Shown here: positions 15,242 through 24,748 of the stretch, one piece after another
How the letters are laid out: every line of letters starts with the position of its first letter
How positions within the stretch are numbered: the first letter of the stretch is position 1
From: Bacteroidota bacterium
GTDB lineage: Bacteria; Bacteroidota; Bacteroidia; Cytophagales; Spirosomataceae
Reading direction: 5' to 3'
Length of the DNA: 64,000 nt
Assembly (NCBI GenBank): GCA_020161355.1
Contig: JAIUOF010000009.1
Span: 62,001-126,000 of the forward strand
Position numbers and translations under genes: made by a program
Notes under the pieces: model-generated
Told to the model about the DNA's origin: nothing
Database searches by the model: none
What the model saw: only the letters and a program-made list of their open reading frames with translations

Positions 15242-17506
15242 ATGAAAAAAAGTATCGATTATCTGATGGAAACCAAAAACTGGAGTAAGCCACTCTGGTT
15301 TATCCTCATTATTAGCATTTTGGGAGTGGGTATGATTGGTTTCCAAACCTATACCGACGCCCCGCCTATGTCCGGCTTTAAAGATGAAACCGGAAAGATC
15401 ATCATCAGTCAGGAAGATATAGAACATGGACAGGAAGTATTTCATAAATATGCTTTGATGGAATACGGAAGCTTTCTTGGTGATGGAGCCCAACGTGGCC
15501 CCGATTTTTCGGCAGAGGCCTTGCACCAGATAAATCTTGCTATGATTGAGTACTATACCAACCAAAGTAAAACAAAAGGACAAAACCCGGAAATGTACGG
15601 CATACTGGAAAATGTAAAACAAGAACTTAAAGACAACAGGTTTGATAAATCAGATGAAAAATTGATGCTAAGCATGGCTCAGACTTACGCATTTGAACAA
15701 CTCATTGGTTTTTACGAAAAACGGTTTCTTACTTCTTCCCGGGAAAATCATAAAAGCTTAAAAAATTACATCAAAGACAAGACAGAAATCAAAAACCTGA
15801 GTGCATTCTTTTATTGGGGTGCCTGGGTTTGCGTAGCCAGGAGACCCGGTTCCGACTTTAGTTACACACATAACTGGCCCTATGATCCTCAGGCAGGCAA
15901 TACCCCTACTTCGCCCGTTATACTATGGAGTGTACTGGGCTTACTGGCATTTGTCCTTGCCTGCGGCATAGTGCTCTACTACATCGGTCAATACAATCAG
16001 TTGCCCAATAAGTTTTTTAAGCCCGCAGTTAATCAATTGTTTTCTATCGACAGAGTCGCTGATTATCAACCTTCCGCTACTCAAAAAGCCACCTTTAAGT
16101 TTTTTTGGGTGGCAATACTGTTGTTTTTTATCCAGGTAAGCAGTGGTCTGGTGACCATCAATGACTTCACCAACTGGCTGGGGTATCTTGGAATCGACAT
16201 CTCATCTGTACCGGTAACCATACCCCGCAGCTGGCATTTGATGCTTTCACTCTACTGGATATCTACCTGTTGGATAGGCTCTTCCATTTTTATTCTTCCA
16301 TTATTATCTAAAAAAGAAATTGCAGGACAACTGCCTATGATAAACACGCTTTTTGTATTACTTTTTATATTGGTGGGTGGCTCATTGGCAGGCATGATAT
16401 TGGGCCCGCTCGGCATTCTCGGTAAATGGTGGTATTGGCTGGGACATCAGGGCTGGGAGTTTGTTGATTTAGGCAAAATCTATCAGGTGCTATTAATGAT
16501 AATTTTTATTCTGTGGGCAGTGATTATTTACAGGGGTATTAAGCCCGCTCTGGTCAAAAATGAATCCTGGAATCTTCCAAACTGGATTCTGTATTCTGTA
16601 ATAGGTATTCCCTTGTTATTTATCTCAGGATTTGTAGCTAAACCTGAAACCAATTTCGTGATTGCAGATTTTTGGCGGTGGATGGTGATTCATATGTGGG
16701 TAGAGGCTTTTTTTGAGGTTTTTATAACAGTGATCGTAAGCTATCTGATGGTATTAATGGGGCTGGTAAGCAAGCAGGCTGCCATCAGAGTGGTGTATTT
16801 TGCGACGATTTTATTTCTTGGAACCGGTCTTCTGGGTATTTCTCATAATTTTTACTGGAACGCCAAGCCCGTAGCCACAATGGCTTTGGGTAGTGTATTT
16901 TCTACATTGCAATTTGTTCCGTTGATACTGTTAACTGTTGAAGCATGGCGGTTTAAGAATATGCCAAAATTTGCTGTAGGTGATATAGAGTACCACCAAC
17001 TTTCAGGTTTTGGTTTTCCTGAAGTTTTTAAATATCTGGTGGCAGTCAATTTCTGGAATTTCTTTGGAGCAGGTGTGATGGGTATTATCATCAATCTGCC
17101 AATCATGAACTATTTCGAGCATGGTACCTATCTTACCATCAATCATGCCCATGCGGCTTTGATGGGTGTTTACGGCAATATTTCTGTAGCTGCCTGTCTT
17201 TTTGCTTCAAAACTTATTCTTAAACCAGAAAAATGGAATGATAAACTTATGAACACCGTGTTTTGGTCAATTAATGCCGGGCTTATGCTCATGGTAATCC
17301 TTGATCTGTTTCCGGCAGGTTCATTGCAATTTAAAGCCGTAGTGGAGAAAGGCCTGTGGTATGGTCGTTCAGCAGAATTTATCGATCAGGGTATTTTTCA
17401 TCAACTCACCTGGCTCAGAGGAGTGGGGGCTATGGTGTTTTTCCTTGGCGGGGTAAGCCCACTCACCTGGTTTATGGTGACACGCATCAGAGGGTTGAAA
17501 AAATGA
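15242..17506 (+). CDS. nod: quinol-NOR-like protein, candidate nitric oxide dismutase (Nod)
   Basis: 754 residues: an N-terminal helix, a periplasmic domain without CxxCH, then about 13 membrane helices, the qNOR architecture. FeB-site residues: His484, Glu488 and Glu492 (IHMWVEAFFE) and His535 are present. The second His of the HH pair is Asn536 (GISHNFYW) and the conserved FSALE glutamate is Gln557 (FSTLQ). The quinol-site HxxxE expected near 300-310 is absent (SGLVTINDF). Spacings 484-536 and 536-557 equal those I recall for Geobacillus qNOR (508-560, 560-581). His/Asn and Glu/Gln changes plus quinol-site loss are the published hallmarks of Nod (2 NO to N2 + O2). The canonical NorB in this window keeps HH and FSALE. 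The alternative is a divergent quinol NOR. Confidence 0.8.
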   Translation: MKKSIDYLMETKNWSKPLWFILIISILGVGMIGFQTYTDAPPMSGFKDETGKIIISQEDIEHGQEVFHKYALMEYGSFLGDGAQRGPDFSAEALHQINLAMIEYYTNQSKTKGQNPEMYGILENVKQELKDNRFDKSDEKLMLSMAQTYAFEQLIGFYEKRFLTSSRENHKSLKNYIKDKTEIKNLSAFFYWGAWVCVARRPGSDFSYTHNWPYDPQAGNTPTSPVILWSVLGLLAFVLACGIVLYYIGQYNQLPNKFFKPAVNQLFSIDRVADYQPSATQKATFKFFWVAILLFFIQVSSGLVTINDFTNWLGYLGIDISSVPVTIPRSWHLMLSLYWISTCWIGSSIFILPLLSKKEIAGQLPMINTLFVLLFILVGGSLAGMILGPLGILGKWWYWLGHQGWEFVDLGKIYQVLLMIIFILWAVIIYRGIKPALVKNESWNLPNWILYSVIGIPLLFISGFVAKPETNFVIADFWRWMVIHMWVEAFFEVFITVIVSYLMVLMGLVSKQAAIRVVYFATILFLGTGLLGISHNFYWNAKPVATMALGSVFSTLQFVPLILLTVEAWRFKNMPKFAVGDIEYHQLSGFGFPEVFKYLVAVNFWNFFGAGVMGIIINLPIMNYFEHGTYLTINHAHAALMGVYGNISVAACLFASKLILKPEKWNDKLMNTVFWSINAGLMLMVILDLFPAGSLQFKAVVEKGLWYGRSAEFIDQGIFHQLTWLRGVGAMVFFLGGVSPLTWFMVTRIRGLKK

Positions 17507-17574
17507 AATCAGTTTTAAATAAGATTTAAAACAGTAAAATAAAGAAATTCATAGAGTATAGTTAGGTGTTTTTT

Positions 17575-17609
17575 TACCCTATTCGCATTTGTGGATAGGG
17601 TATTTTTTA
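17575..17609 (+). terminator. intrinsic terminator after the Nod candidate
   Basis: TACCCTAT pairs with ATAGGGTA (12-nt loop), followed by T6. Confidence 0.85.
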
Positions 17610-17863
17610 GGCTTTATTTTATTGGTTAAAAAAACAAAAATGGTATAAATATAATGATTTTGTGATTTTATGGCTCAATTTGAGAACATTAAATCCTTTA
17701 GCTGAATTGTCAGCAAATATTTCCTAAATCAAATAATAAAATAAACCTATTTCATTCTTCCTGCAAATATTTACACCTTTTTTGTAATATTGTATTAATG
17801 TCAGAAATGAAATTCTTTCATTGTTTATTAAACAAATTCAAAAACACAAAATTTTAAACAATC
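17610..17863. other. AT-rich spacer before defence cassette
   Basis: Very AT-rich DNA with no reading frame, RNA gene or repeat that I can support. It separates the nor/nod genes from the defence cassette and must hold the promoter of the 17864 gene. Confidence 0.5.
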
Positions 17864-19063
17864 ATGAATTACCAATTACTAAAACACTACATCGAAGAGT
17901 ACAAAAACAACTTTGCTGCAATCAGTAATAAAGAAATCAATAAATGGCAAGCGGTTAAGCACTTTCAAGATAATTGGGATATTGATAGTCCAAACTTTAG
18001 CCAGATGCTCAAGATTTCTCTGGAAAAAACCAAAAATCTTCTTAACGCTGGAAGTTATTATCCTTTAGGTATGATAACCCAATATGCTGACCTAAGACCA
18101 GAACAATTGAGGGCAATGTTTAGAGCCCTTTACAATGAAGATGAGGATGTATATTCCAGGATTAAAAGATTCAAATCTGAAATTGAGATACTAAACGGAG
18201 AACTATTTACTTCCAAAAAATCGTATCAGGACGATCGTGCGGTTTTAGTATATCTTTCACTCATGTATCCCGATAATCACTTCTTCTATAAATACATGAT
18301 GTTTAAAGAGTTTTCGAAAAAATTGGAATTGTATTACATTCCGGTAATGGGTAAAATGGATACTATCTGGCATTATAATGAAATCTGCAATGTAATAAAT
18401 GAAGAAATTAAAAATGATGACGAACTCATAAAGCTGCATAAACTAAGAATAAAGGAGGACTGCTTCTACGATAAAAGTCTTAATATTTTAACTCAGGATT
18501 TTATTTATGCAGTTGCAGTGCATATTAAACCTTCTGGAAAAAAAACACCAGTTTCTTTTGAATCAATTAATGTTACTTATAATCTTATTCGTAACATGGA
18601 AAACAAAATCACCTCAAGCAGCTTCAAAACCACCAAAACTGATTTTGTTCAGAAAAATATTGATAATAAACGAATTGGGTATTTAGGAGAGCTGTTTGTA
18701 ATTGAATATGAAAAAGAGAAACTTAAAAAACTAAACAAACCAAACCTAGCTAAGAAGGTAAGACATATTTCCGAAACTGATGGAGACGGAGCAGGTTATG
18801 ATATAGCCTCTTTTGATGAAAATGGAACACCAATTTACATTGAAGTGAAAACTACCAAAGGTGCAATGAATTCGACTTTTTACATTTCAAAAACTGAGTT
18901 GGAAAAGAGTAAAATTGAAAAGGATAATTATTATCTATACCGGGTACATCATTTTGATTTTGAAAATAATCATGCAGATTTAGATATTTCAAGAGGTGAA
19001 ATGACCGATTTTTGTAATCATGCAACAATGTTCCAAGTTAACTTAAGGCACATAGATACATAA
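17864..19063 (+). CDS. DUF3883-type protein with restriction-endonuclease-like C-terminus
   Basis: 399 residues. The N-terminal 260 residues are of unknown fold. The C-terminal part has GYLGELFVIEYEK, DGDGAGYDIASFD and YIEVKTTKG: the E, D and ExK positions of the PD-(D/E)xK nuclease fold as found in DUF3883 domains. Such domains occur in defence and restriction proteins. Convergent with the 19067 gene (3-nt gap), it forms a small cassette with the restriction-methylation enzyme. Whether it cuts DNA is inference. Confidence 0.75.
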   Translation: MNYQLLKHYIEEYKNNFAAISNKEINKWQAVKHFQDNWDIDSPNFSQMLKISLEKTKNLLNAGSYYPLGMITQYADLRPEQLRAMFRALYNEDEDVYSRIKRFKSEIEILNGELFTSKKSYQDDRAVLVYLSLMYPDNHFFYKYMMFKEFSKKLELYYIPVMGKMDTIWHYNEICNVINEEIKNDDELIKLHKLRIKEDCFYDKSLNILTQDFIYAVAVHIKPSGKKTPVSFESINVTYNLIRNMENKITSSSFKTTKTDFVQKNIDNKRIGYLGELFVIEYEKEKLKKLNKPNLAKKVRHISETDGDGAGYDIASFDENGTPIYIEVKTTKGAMNSTFYISKTELEKSKIEKDNYYLYRVHHFDFENNHADLDISRGEMTDFCNHATMFQVNLRHIDT

Positions 19064-19066
19064 CTT

Positions 19067-19903
19067 TCAGACTTCTCCATTATTCATCATTTCAATAAGT
19101 TCGGCCTCAGTTTTATCTGGGTACAATCTTCTTAATTCTAATAGTTTTTCAAAATTAAGAGTAGACATATCTTGGTTCATTAAATTTCTCAAATCTTTTA
19201 ATACTTCGGGATCAGCACTTTCTAGTAACTTAGCCGATTCTTCATCATCAATTTCATTACCTTGAGCTTTAAAAAATTCTGAAATCAAAACCTTACTTAT
19301 ATCTTCTAAATTAGGATCAGAATCATTTTCTTCTTTTTCTTTAAAAGGCCAAACATTTTTTAGCTTTTTTCGAATTTTTGGCTCATTATCAACCATTTCA
19401 ATGGCATTAATAATTAATGAATCGAGACCATTTAAGAACGTTGTATAATATTGTTTGAGAACTGGATCAAGTGTAGAAGTATCCCTCATATACTTATAGT
19501 GGGGATTATTAATAAAATCGTTAAATGTCCTGCCAAATCCTGATAATTTATTAAATAGCTTCGGGTCATAACTTTTCAATTCTTGAATGGATTTCTCTGC
19601 ATTTTCAAAACAGTCAGGGTTGAGTTTCTTGTCAGAGTCGATGGCTTTCAGAATTATATCCTTAGGAAACATTGATCTTTGTTCGTTGGATTCCATCATT
19701 TTGAAATACCGTATTAAATTCTCTTTATAATACTTTACCTCTAATAAATCAGAATGTATTTTATTCCTGATTTTTTTCTTTTCTTTTTCGAATTCATAAT
19801 TTTTACTCTTGATTCCAAAGTAATAAGTAAGAAAACTGGTTATGAGACCAGTTATTATGATTGGTATCAGTGACTCTAGCGATTTAATGTAGTTAAATTC
19901 CAT
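19067..19903 (-). CDS. membrane-anchored coiled-coil protein, unknown
   Basis: 278 residues from ATG 19903; a GTG at 19924 overlapping the stop of the upstream gene is an alternative start that would add seven residues. One N-terminal membrane helix (SLIPIIITGLITSFLTYYFG) is followed by a charged, helical cytoplasmic region without known motifs (for example EEESAKLL-type acidic segments, NLMNQDMSTLNFEKLLEL). It is directly downstream of the restriction-methylation gene and probably co-transcribed. Function unknown; a regulatory or defence-accessory role is only contextual. Confidence 0.65.
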   Translation of the reverse strand: MEFNYIKSLESLIPIIITGLITSFLTYYFGIKSKNYEFEKEKKKIRNKIHSDLLEVKYYKENLIRYFKMMESNEQRSMFPKDIILKAIDSDKKLNPDCFENAEKSIQELKSYDPKLFNKLSGFGRTFNDFINNPHYKYMRDTSTLDPVLKQYYTTFLNGLDSLIINAIEMVDNEPKIRKKLKNVWPFKEKEENDSDPNLEDISKVLISEFFKAQGNEIDDEESAKLLESADPEVLKDLRNLMNQDMSTLNFEKLLELRRLYPDKTEAELIEMMNNGEV

Positions 19904-19920
19904 TGCGTTAAATTTTATTA

Positions 19921-22900
19921 TCACACCACTCCCACCAAATCAATCTCCTTCATCAATCTGTCAGTCTCGGTGAGGGCGACGATGATTTTTTGGTAATGTT
20001 GGATATCTTCGAAGCTGAGTTCGCGATCTTTGCGGTCTTTTAGCCATTTTTGGGCGGGTTGGTAGCCACCGATAAAAAACTCCCATGCGATCAGGGGAAC
20101 GTTTTCAAAGTATTGCGTATCGTTGATATACACTTTACCTTCATTATAGACAGGTTTTCCAATTACGTTACTGCCATCTACCGGATATTTGGTGATGAAT
20201 TTATTAACCGCGGCACTTTCCAGTAAATGCAGCTGCCGTATTTCGCCACCTAGCTTTACCAATTGCCAAAATTTACCGGCATTCGCCGGATATGGCACCC
20301 GTGGGAAATCGATTTTTAGAAATTCTTTGTATTTTTCACGATAAGCGGGAGAATGTAAAACGGCGTAGATGTAGTCCAGCAAATCAATGGGAGCAAACAC
20401 CGACTTAAACTCATCTCTGAGTTCATCGTTATTATTGGCAAAACACACATTGCCATCTTCTCGCTCAGCCACAAAGGCTAAACCGAGCTTTTCGACAATC
20501 TGATTGAGAATTTCTTTGTTGAAATTGGGAGTTCTTTTGGTATTTGGAATTAAAGTGTGTTGAATATCAATTTGAGGATAAACATAAAGTGGTGCGGTAT
20601 ATCCTTTTGAAAAGGCAGTACCCAGAATATGTCCATCTACAATACTATTCGAAATTATTATATTTGTAAATTCACCAATAACACACTGTCTTTCATATGT
20701 CAATCCAATGTTTTCCTTGTCAATAAAGTGCTTAAAATTATTATACATTGGATATCCATTTATTCCTTTTGAATTTCCGGTATAAATAATATTTCTAGTA
20801 TCAAATGGCCTGTATTGTATTTTTCTAATTATTGGATTATTTCTTAAAATATCTTGTTTCGCAGTTTCTACTTTCCAATCTCTACTTTTATTATCAATCT
20901 TATATTTAATAGAGAGCTCAGAGCTCTCTAAAGTTTGAAAGTCAAAAATTATTTTTTCTAAAACAGCAACTTTTTCGGAGATAACTAACGAGTCTTTTCT
21001 TGTTTCAACTCCAGAGCTCTTTTGTGAAAACAATAGATCTAAAGAAAATCCTTTCTCATATTCACCTGATTCATCAAAATCTTTTTTTACCAAAAAATAA
21101 TTGGGAGCTTCGGGCTTTAAAACATTCCAAGTATTTGAGGATAAATTATTTGCAGCAAGAAAATCATATTTAAAATCTCGTTTGCCTTGAAGGTCTAGGT
21201 GCAATACTTCTGCTAATTCTCCAACTTTCTTTTTGCCTGTTTTTAGAAAAATATTGATACTTACGCCTTGCATAATATCAAACACATTTTGGTCAGGGCT
21301 GCCATCTGGTGCTACCTCTTTTTTCTTCGCGTTGCCGTGCAAATCCAGAATATAAATTTTATCAAAACTCTCCAACAAATGTTTCCGCATTTGACGATGA
21401 ATAATGCCGTCTACAAAACTGTTGTTTGAGATATAAGCCAATACCCCACTGCCATTTTTATCAATAAAATGCTGCCCAAATCTTATGAATTTGATGTAGT
21501 CGTCAGAAAGCGGCTGAATGTTACGCTCATTGAGGTCTTTTTTATAATCGGCAGTCAGTTTCTCTATCCACTCACTTTTGTTGGTACTGCTCACACTATA
21601 GGGCGGGTTACCAATCACACACATCACAGGGGTATCCCGCTTGATGTGGTTGGCTTCGTTGGCTTCGGTACTTAGCCAGTTGGCAAACAGTGAGCCGGTT
21701 TCGGGGTGGTGCTCTTCGAGGCTGTTGGTCAGATACACTCTAAACCGCTGGTTTTTGGTGGGTCTGTAGCCGGTTTCGGTCAGTAGCAAATCGAGCTTAA
21801 GATGAGCCATGGCATAAGAGGCCATTAAGAGCTCAAAGCCATTGAGCCGGGGTATGAGATGGTTTTCTACATAGTTGCTCCACACGCCATGTTGCCCTTC
21901 AAACTGTTGGTATATCTGCTGCACTACTTCCGCCAAAAACGTACCCGTGCCTGTGGCCGGGTCAAGTATCTGTACCCGGTGTACTTCCTGCTCTATTTCT
22001 TTAGCCTGGCCCTGAGGCCTTACTTTTATTTTGGTTTTGCTGGTATCGGCCAGTCCCATTGGTAAGCCAAACTCGGTCTTGAGGATGTCGTCCACCGCCC
22101 GCACGATAAAGTTTACCACCGGCTCAGGCGTGTACCATACCCCCCTGGCTTTGCGTAGTGCGGGGTCATACTCACTCAGGAATGTCTCATAAAAATGTAT
22201 GATGGGATCCTGCATGGCGGTACTGCGACCATGGTTTTTGAGGAGTTCTTCCACATTGCAAGCCAAAAATATCTCCACGAGGTCGTCCACTATCCACAGA
22301 ATACGGTCGTCAATGTCAGGCCCGGCTATGTACCCAAAGAGTTTTCTCAGAAAAGGATTAGTCTTAGGTATCAACTCGGCGGCTTCCTGTCGGCTAAAAG
22401 TCGGTAGCGTAGGATCATGCAGCCGAGCGGCAAACATACCGTAGGCGATGGTCTGAGCATACACATCGGCAAAGGCCTTGGGCGTAATGTCATGAATCAG
22501 GATATCCTTGAAGCCCTGCATTTGTTCTTTCAGGGAGCTGTCTTCATTGTGTTTTTCATCAGAGACCAGTGCTTTGTTGATTACATCGGCAAGCATCCGG
22601 GCTTTTCCTGCCATCATTTCGGCCAATCGCTTGGAACTACGGATGGTCTGGGTTTTCTGTTGACAGAAATCCTTAATCAGGTTTTCAAAAGTACCGAAGT
22701 TTTCCTTCAGAGGCTCTATGCCGTGGTCAGTGAGTTTTCCTACCGATACTTTATTTATAAATATGCCCTCTTTATAAAGCAGGAAGTCAAGGTAGTCGGT
22801 AAAAATGAGATTACCCAATGAGCCTTTGTAGCGGTCAAATTGCTCTTTGTTACCGGCTTTCTTATTGCCTTCGAGGTCTTTGTCGCCAATATCCTTGGCC

Positions 22901-23103
22901 TCAATAAAACCCACCGGTATTTCCTTTTTGGTGATGATGTAGTCAGGAGCCCCGCATTTCTGGCGTTTGGGTTCGTTGGTGGCTTTTACGGCTGGCACCA
23001 AACTTTCGATAAGTTGCTGCAAGTCGCCGCGGTAAGTATGCTCAGTGGCGTTTCCCGATTTATATCGTGTGTTAATACTGGCTATATATTGGTCGAGGGT
23101 CAT
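19921..23103 (-). CDS. single-chain restriction endonuclease-DNA methyltransferase (type ISP/IIG-like)
   Basis: 1060 residues. The N-terminal nuclease domain has the PD-(D/E)xK pattern PDYIITKK...GFIEAKD (Asp54, Glu68, Lys70). An N6-adenine methyltransferase core follows: motif I LDPATGTGTFLAE near 380 and motif IV NPPYS near 500. The rest (about 600-1060) should hold the target-recognition region. The helicase of the roughly 1600-residue type ISP enzymes is missing, so this is closer to the short, helicase-less branch or type IIG. It would methylate and cut at a non-palindromic site using one polypeptide. The stop overlaps a possible start of the membrane protein gene. Confidence 0.85.
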   Translation of the reverse strand: MTLDQYIASINTRYKSGNATEHTYRGDLQQLIESLVPAVKATNEPKRQKCGAPDYIITKKEIPVGFIEAKDIGDKDLEGNKKAGNKEQFDRYKGSLGNLIFTDYLDFLLYKEGIFINKVSVGKLTDHGIEPLKENFGTFENLIKDFCQQKTQTIRSSKRLAEMMAGKARMLADVINKALVSDEKHNEDSSLKEQMQGFKDILIHDITPKAFADVYAQTIAYGMFAARLHDPTLPTFSRQEAAELIPKTNPFLRKLFGYIAGPDIDDRILWIVDDLVEIFLACNVEELLKNHGRSTAMQDPIIHFYETFLSEYDPALRKARGVWYTPEPVVNFIVRAVDDILKTEFGLPMGLADTSKTKIKVRPQGQAKEIEQEVHRVQILDPATGTGTFLAEVVQQIYQQFEGQHGVWSNYVENHLIPRLNGFELLMASYAMAHLKLDLLLTETGYRPTKNQRFRVYLTNSLEEHHPETGSLFANWLSTEANEANHIKRDTPVMCVIGNPPYSVSSTNKSEWIEKLTADYKKDLNERNIQPLSDDYIKFIRFGQHFIDKNGSGVLAYISNNSFVDGIIHRQMRKHLLESFDKIYILDLHGNAKKKEVAPDGSPDQNVFDIMQGVSINIFLKTGKKKVGELAEVLHLDLQGKRDFKYDFLAANNLSSNTWNVLKPEAPNYFLVKKDFDESGEYEKGFSLDLLFSQKSSGVETRKDSLVISEKVAVLEKIIFDFQTLESSELSIKYKIDNKSRDWKVETAKQDILRNNPIIRKIQYRPFDTRNIIYTGNSKGINGYPMYNNFKHFIDKENIGLTYERQCVIGEFTNIIISNSIVDGHILGTAFSKGYTAPLYVYPQIDIQHTLIPNTKRTPNFNKEILNQIVEKLGLAFVAEREDGNVCFANNNDELRDEFKSVFAPIDLLDYIYAVLHSPAYREKYKEFLKIDFPRVPYPANAGKFWQLVKLGGEIRQLHLLESAAVNKFITKYPVDGSNVIGKPVYNEGKVYINDTQYFENVPLIAWEFFIGGYQPAQKWLKDRKDRELSFEDIQHYQKIIVALTETDRLMKEIDLVGVV

Positions 23104-23417
23104 TGGATAAGAGCTGTTTCTTTTTTCAAAAATAGTAAATTTCTAGGGAGTAGGCAACAGGGAGTAGGCAACAGTGTTTTAAGTTGGTAAGGTGGAAAGT
23201 TAGAAAGTTGGTAAGTTCCGGGTGGCGGGTTGCGAGTACTGAGTTTGATATGTTCTAAGACTATAATCTTCATGCCCTTAATTCCTTCATGGTTAAGAAA
23301 AGAACCCGGCATTCTTTGTGCATTTTGTGGCTCCTTTGTGGCTTTTGTGTAACTTTCTAAATGTATAGTTTTGGTAGAAATACCTCCATGATAATAAAAT
23401 ACAAATTTATTTCCTAT
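23104..23417. other. intergenic region with small direct repeats
   Basis: No gene seen. It holds two tandem 14-bp copies of GGGAGTAGGCAACA (23146-23173). It also has a GTTGGTAAG-rich stretch (23181-23217) that recurs, inverted, at 51975-52005, and a TTTGTGGCTCCTTTGTGGC stretch (about 23318-23345) similar in style to 58555-58585. Confidence 0.6.
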
Positions 23418-24605
23418 TTAATCACGGGCAACCGGACTAAATATAAAAGCAAGAACTCCTGATACCATAGCCGCACTGCCCGCAATGAGCCAATCCTGAC
23501 TATAAAACCAATGCAACCCGCCAGCCACCAGGATAATTTCGGTGATGAAAAAACCTAAAATTAAAAGCATACTGCCCGATTTAGTCCAAAGACTGTGACC
23601 CAGATAGCCCAATTCAAATAACCAGACTATCAGCAAAAACGAGATAGTGCCAATCAGGCTCAAATGCAGATATGCCAGCACGATATTCTTCTCAAAAAAA
23701 GCGAGTTCCCACATTGATGGAAAAACCGACAGCCCCTGTACCGTTACCTTGAGCACAAACGAAATCAGGAAAAGGTAAAGAAACACTTTGCTCAAATAGC
23801 TTTTTGATTTCAATTTGAAAGGCATTTGTTTGATAATCAATAAAAAACATATTAAGCCTGCAATCTGAAAAAATGCGGCAAAAATAGCAAAGAAAAGCAA
23901 GTGGGAAGAAAAGCTCATGCCTAAAAGTGAAAGAGCAGTAGCCGGAATAAATGCTAAGGTAAATAACCAATAAAAACACCAAATATATGTTGAGTTTACT
24001 GCCGGTGCATGGGTTTCTAAAAATCTAAAAAACAAGCCTATGACGATAAACAAAAACCAACCGTTGTATTGAAAATGCAAAAAAGTATATATCAAAGATT
24101 GATAGAGCTCGGTGCCATTGAGTCCTTTTGCTGAGGTGATGCCAATTGCATAAGGCAAAAGCGTAGAAATCAAGCCAAAGTACAAGCCGGTTTTGATGAA
24201 TTGCAGGGAGTATTGGGTTGATAGCGTTTCGGTTGTATCTTTCAGGAAACGATATATAAACCAATAATTGAGCACTTGAAACAAGGTCGAAAAAACTATG
24301 GAATACAAACCATAACCTTGTAAGGAAAACGACACCAGAACCCCCGCCAATACCAAAAGCGTAAGCTTGAACTGTAAGGAATATTTGCCTTTCTTTAGTT
24401 TTTCCGGGCTGATATATATGCTGGTAATGATAAGGAACATGATGGTATATACCCAGCCCTGAAACCCGGTATGAGAGTGTGCATGCACCAGGTTGCGGTA
24501 GCCCAACGGAATATTAAAATACCCGGCAGCCCGTAAAGTGGTACCTATCACGGCCACCATCAAAAAGAAAAACAGACTGGCTTTACTCCAGCTTTTATTG
24601 ATCAT
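23418..24605 (-). CDS. polytopic membrane protein resembling heme-copper oxidase subunit I / NnrS
   Basis: 395 residues with about 12 hydrophobic helices. Histidines sit at helix positions that mimic NOR/oxidase ligands: LVHAHSHTGFQGWVY near the N-terminus (compare AVHTNLLVVW in NorB), TFLHFQYNGWFLF in the middle (compare VVHLWVEGVWE) and YLHLSLIGTISF late (compare MHGHLAFWG). The catalytic Glu and the FeB His pair are missing. It is likely a heme-binding or NO-related relative rather than an oxidase. It lies between the nor/nod and nos clusters, which supports a nitrogen-oxide role. No confirmed family name. Confidence 0.65.
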   Translation of the reverse strand: MINKSWSKASLFFFLMVAVIGTTLRAAGYFNIPLGYRNLVHAHSHTGFQGWVYTIMFLIITSIYISPEKLKKGKYSLQFKLTLLVLAGVLVSFSLQGYGLYSIVFSTLFQVLNYWFIYRFLKDTTETLSTQYSLQFIKTGLYFGLISTLLPYAIGITSAKGLNGTELYQSLIYTFLHFQYNGWFLFIVIGLFFRFLETHAPAVNSTYIWCFYWLFTLAFIPATALSLLGMSFSSHLLFFAIFAAFFQIAGLICFLLIIKQMPFKLKSKSYLSKVFLYLFLISFVLKVTVQGLSVFPSMWELAFFEKNIVLAYLHLSLIGTISFLLIVWLFELGYLGHSLWTKSGSMLLILGFFITEIILVAGGLHWFYSQDWLIAGSAAMVSGVLAFIFSPVARD

Positions 24606-24748
24606 GATTCCAAATTATTGTGGCAATATAATCAACATCCCTAATTCCCCAATTTTCAGTTTGGTAATTTCTAAATATCTTAATCGTTTAAGGGGAATCG
24701 AAAAATATTTGAAATTTTAATTATATATTTCATTGTTGACCGATTACC

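Noticed and set aside
15242..17506. Ordinary quinol-dependent NorZ
   Set aside because: Not fully excluded, but Asn536, Gln557 and the missing quinol-site HxxxE fit Nod better; kept as the alternative in the feature entry.
22417..23190. Plus-strand frames opposite the restriction-methylation gene
   Set aside because: Shadows of the well-supported minus-strand gene; no motifs and poor composition.
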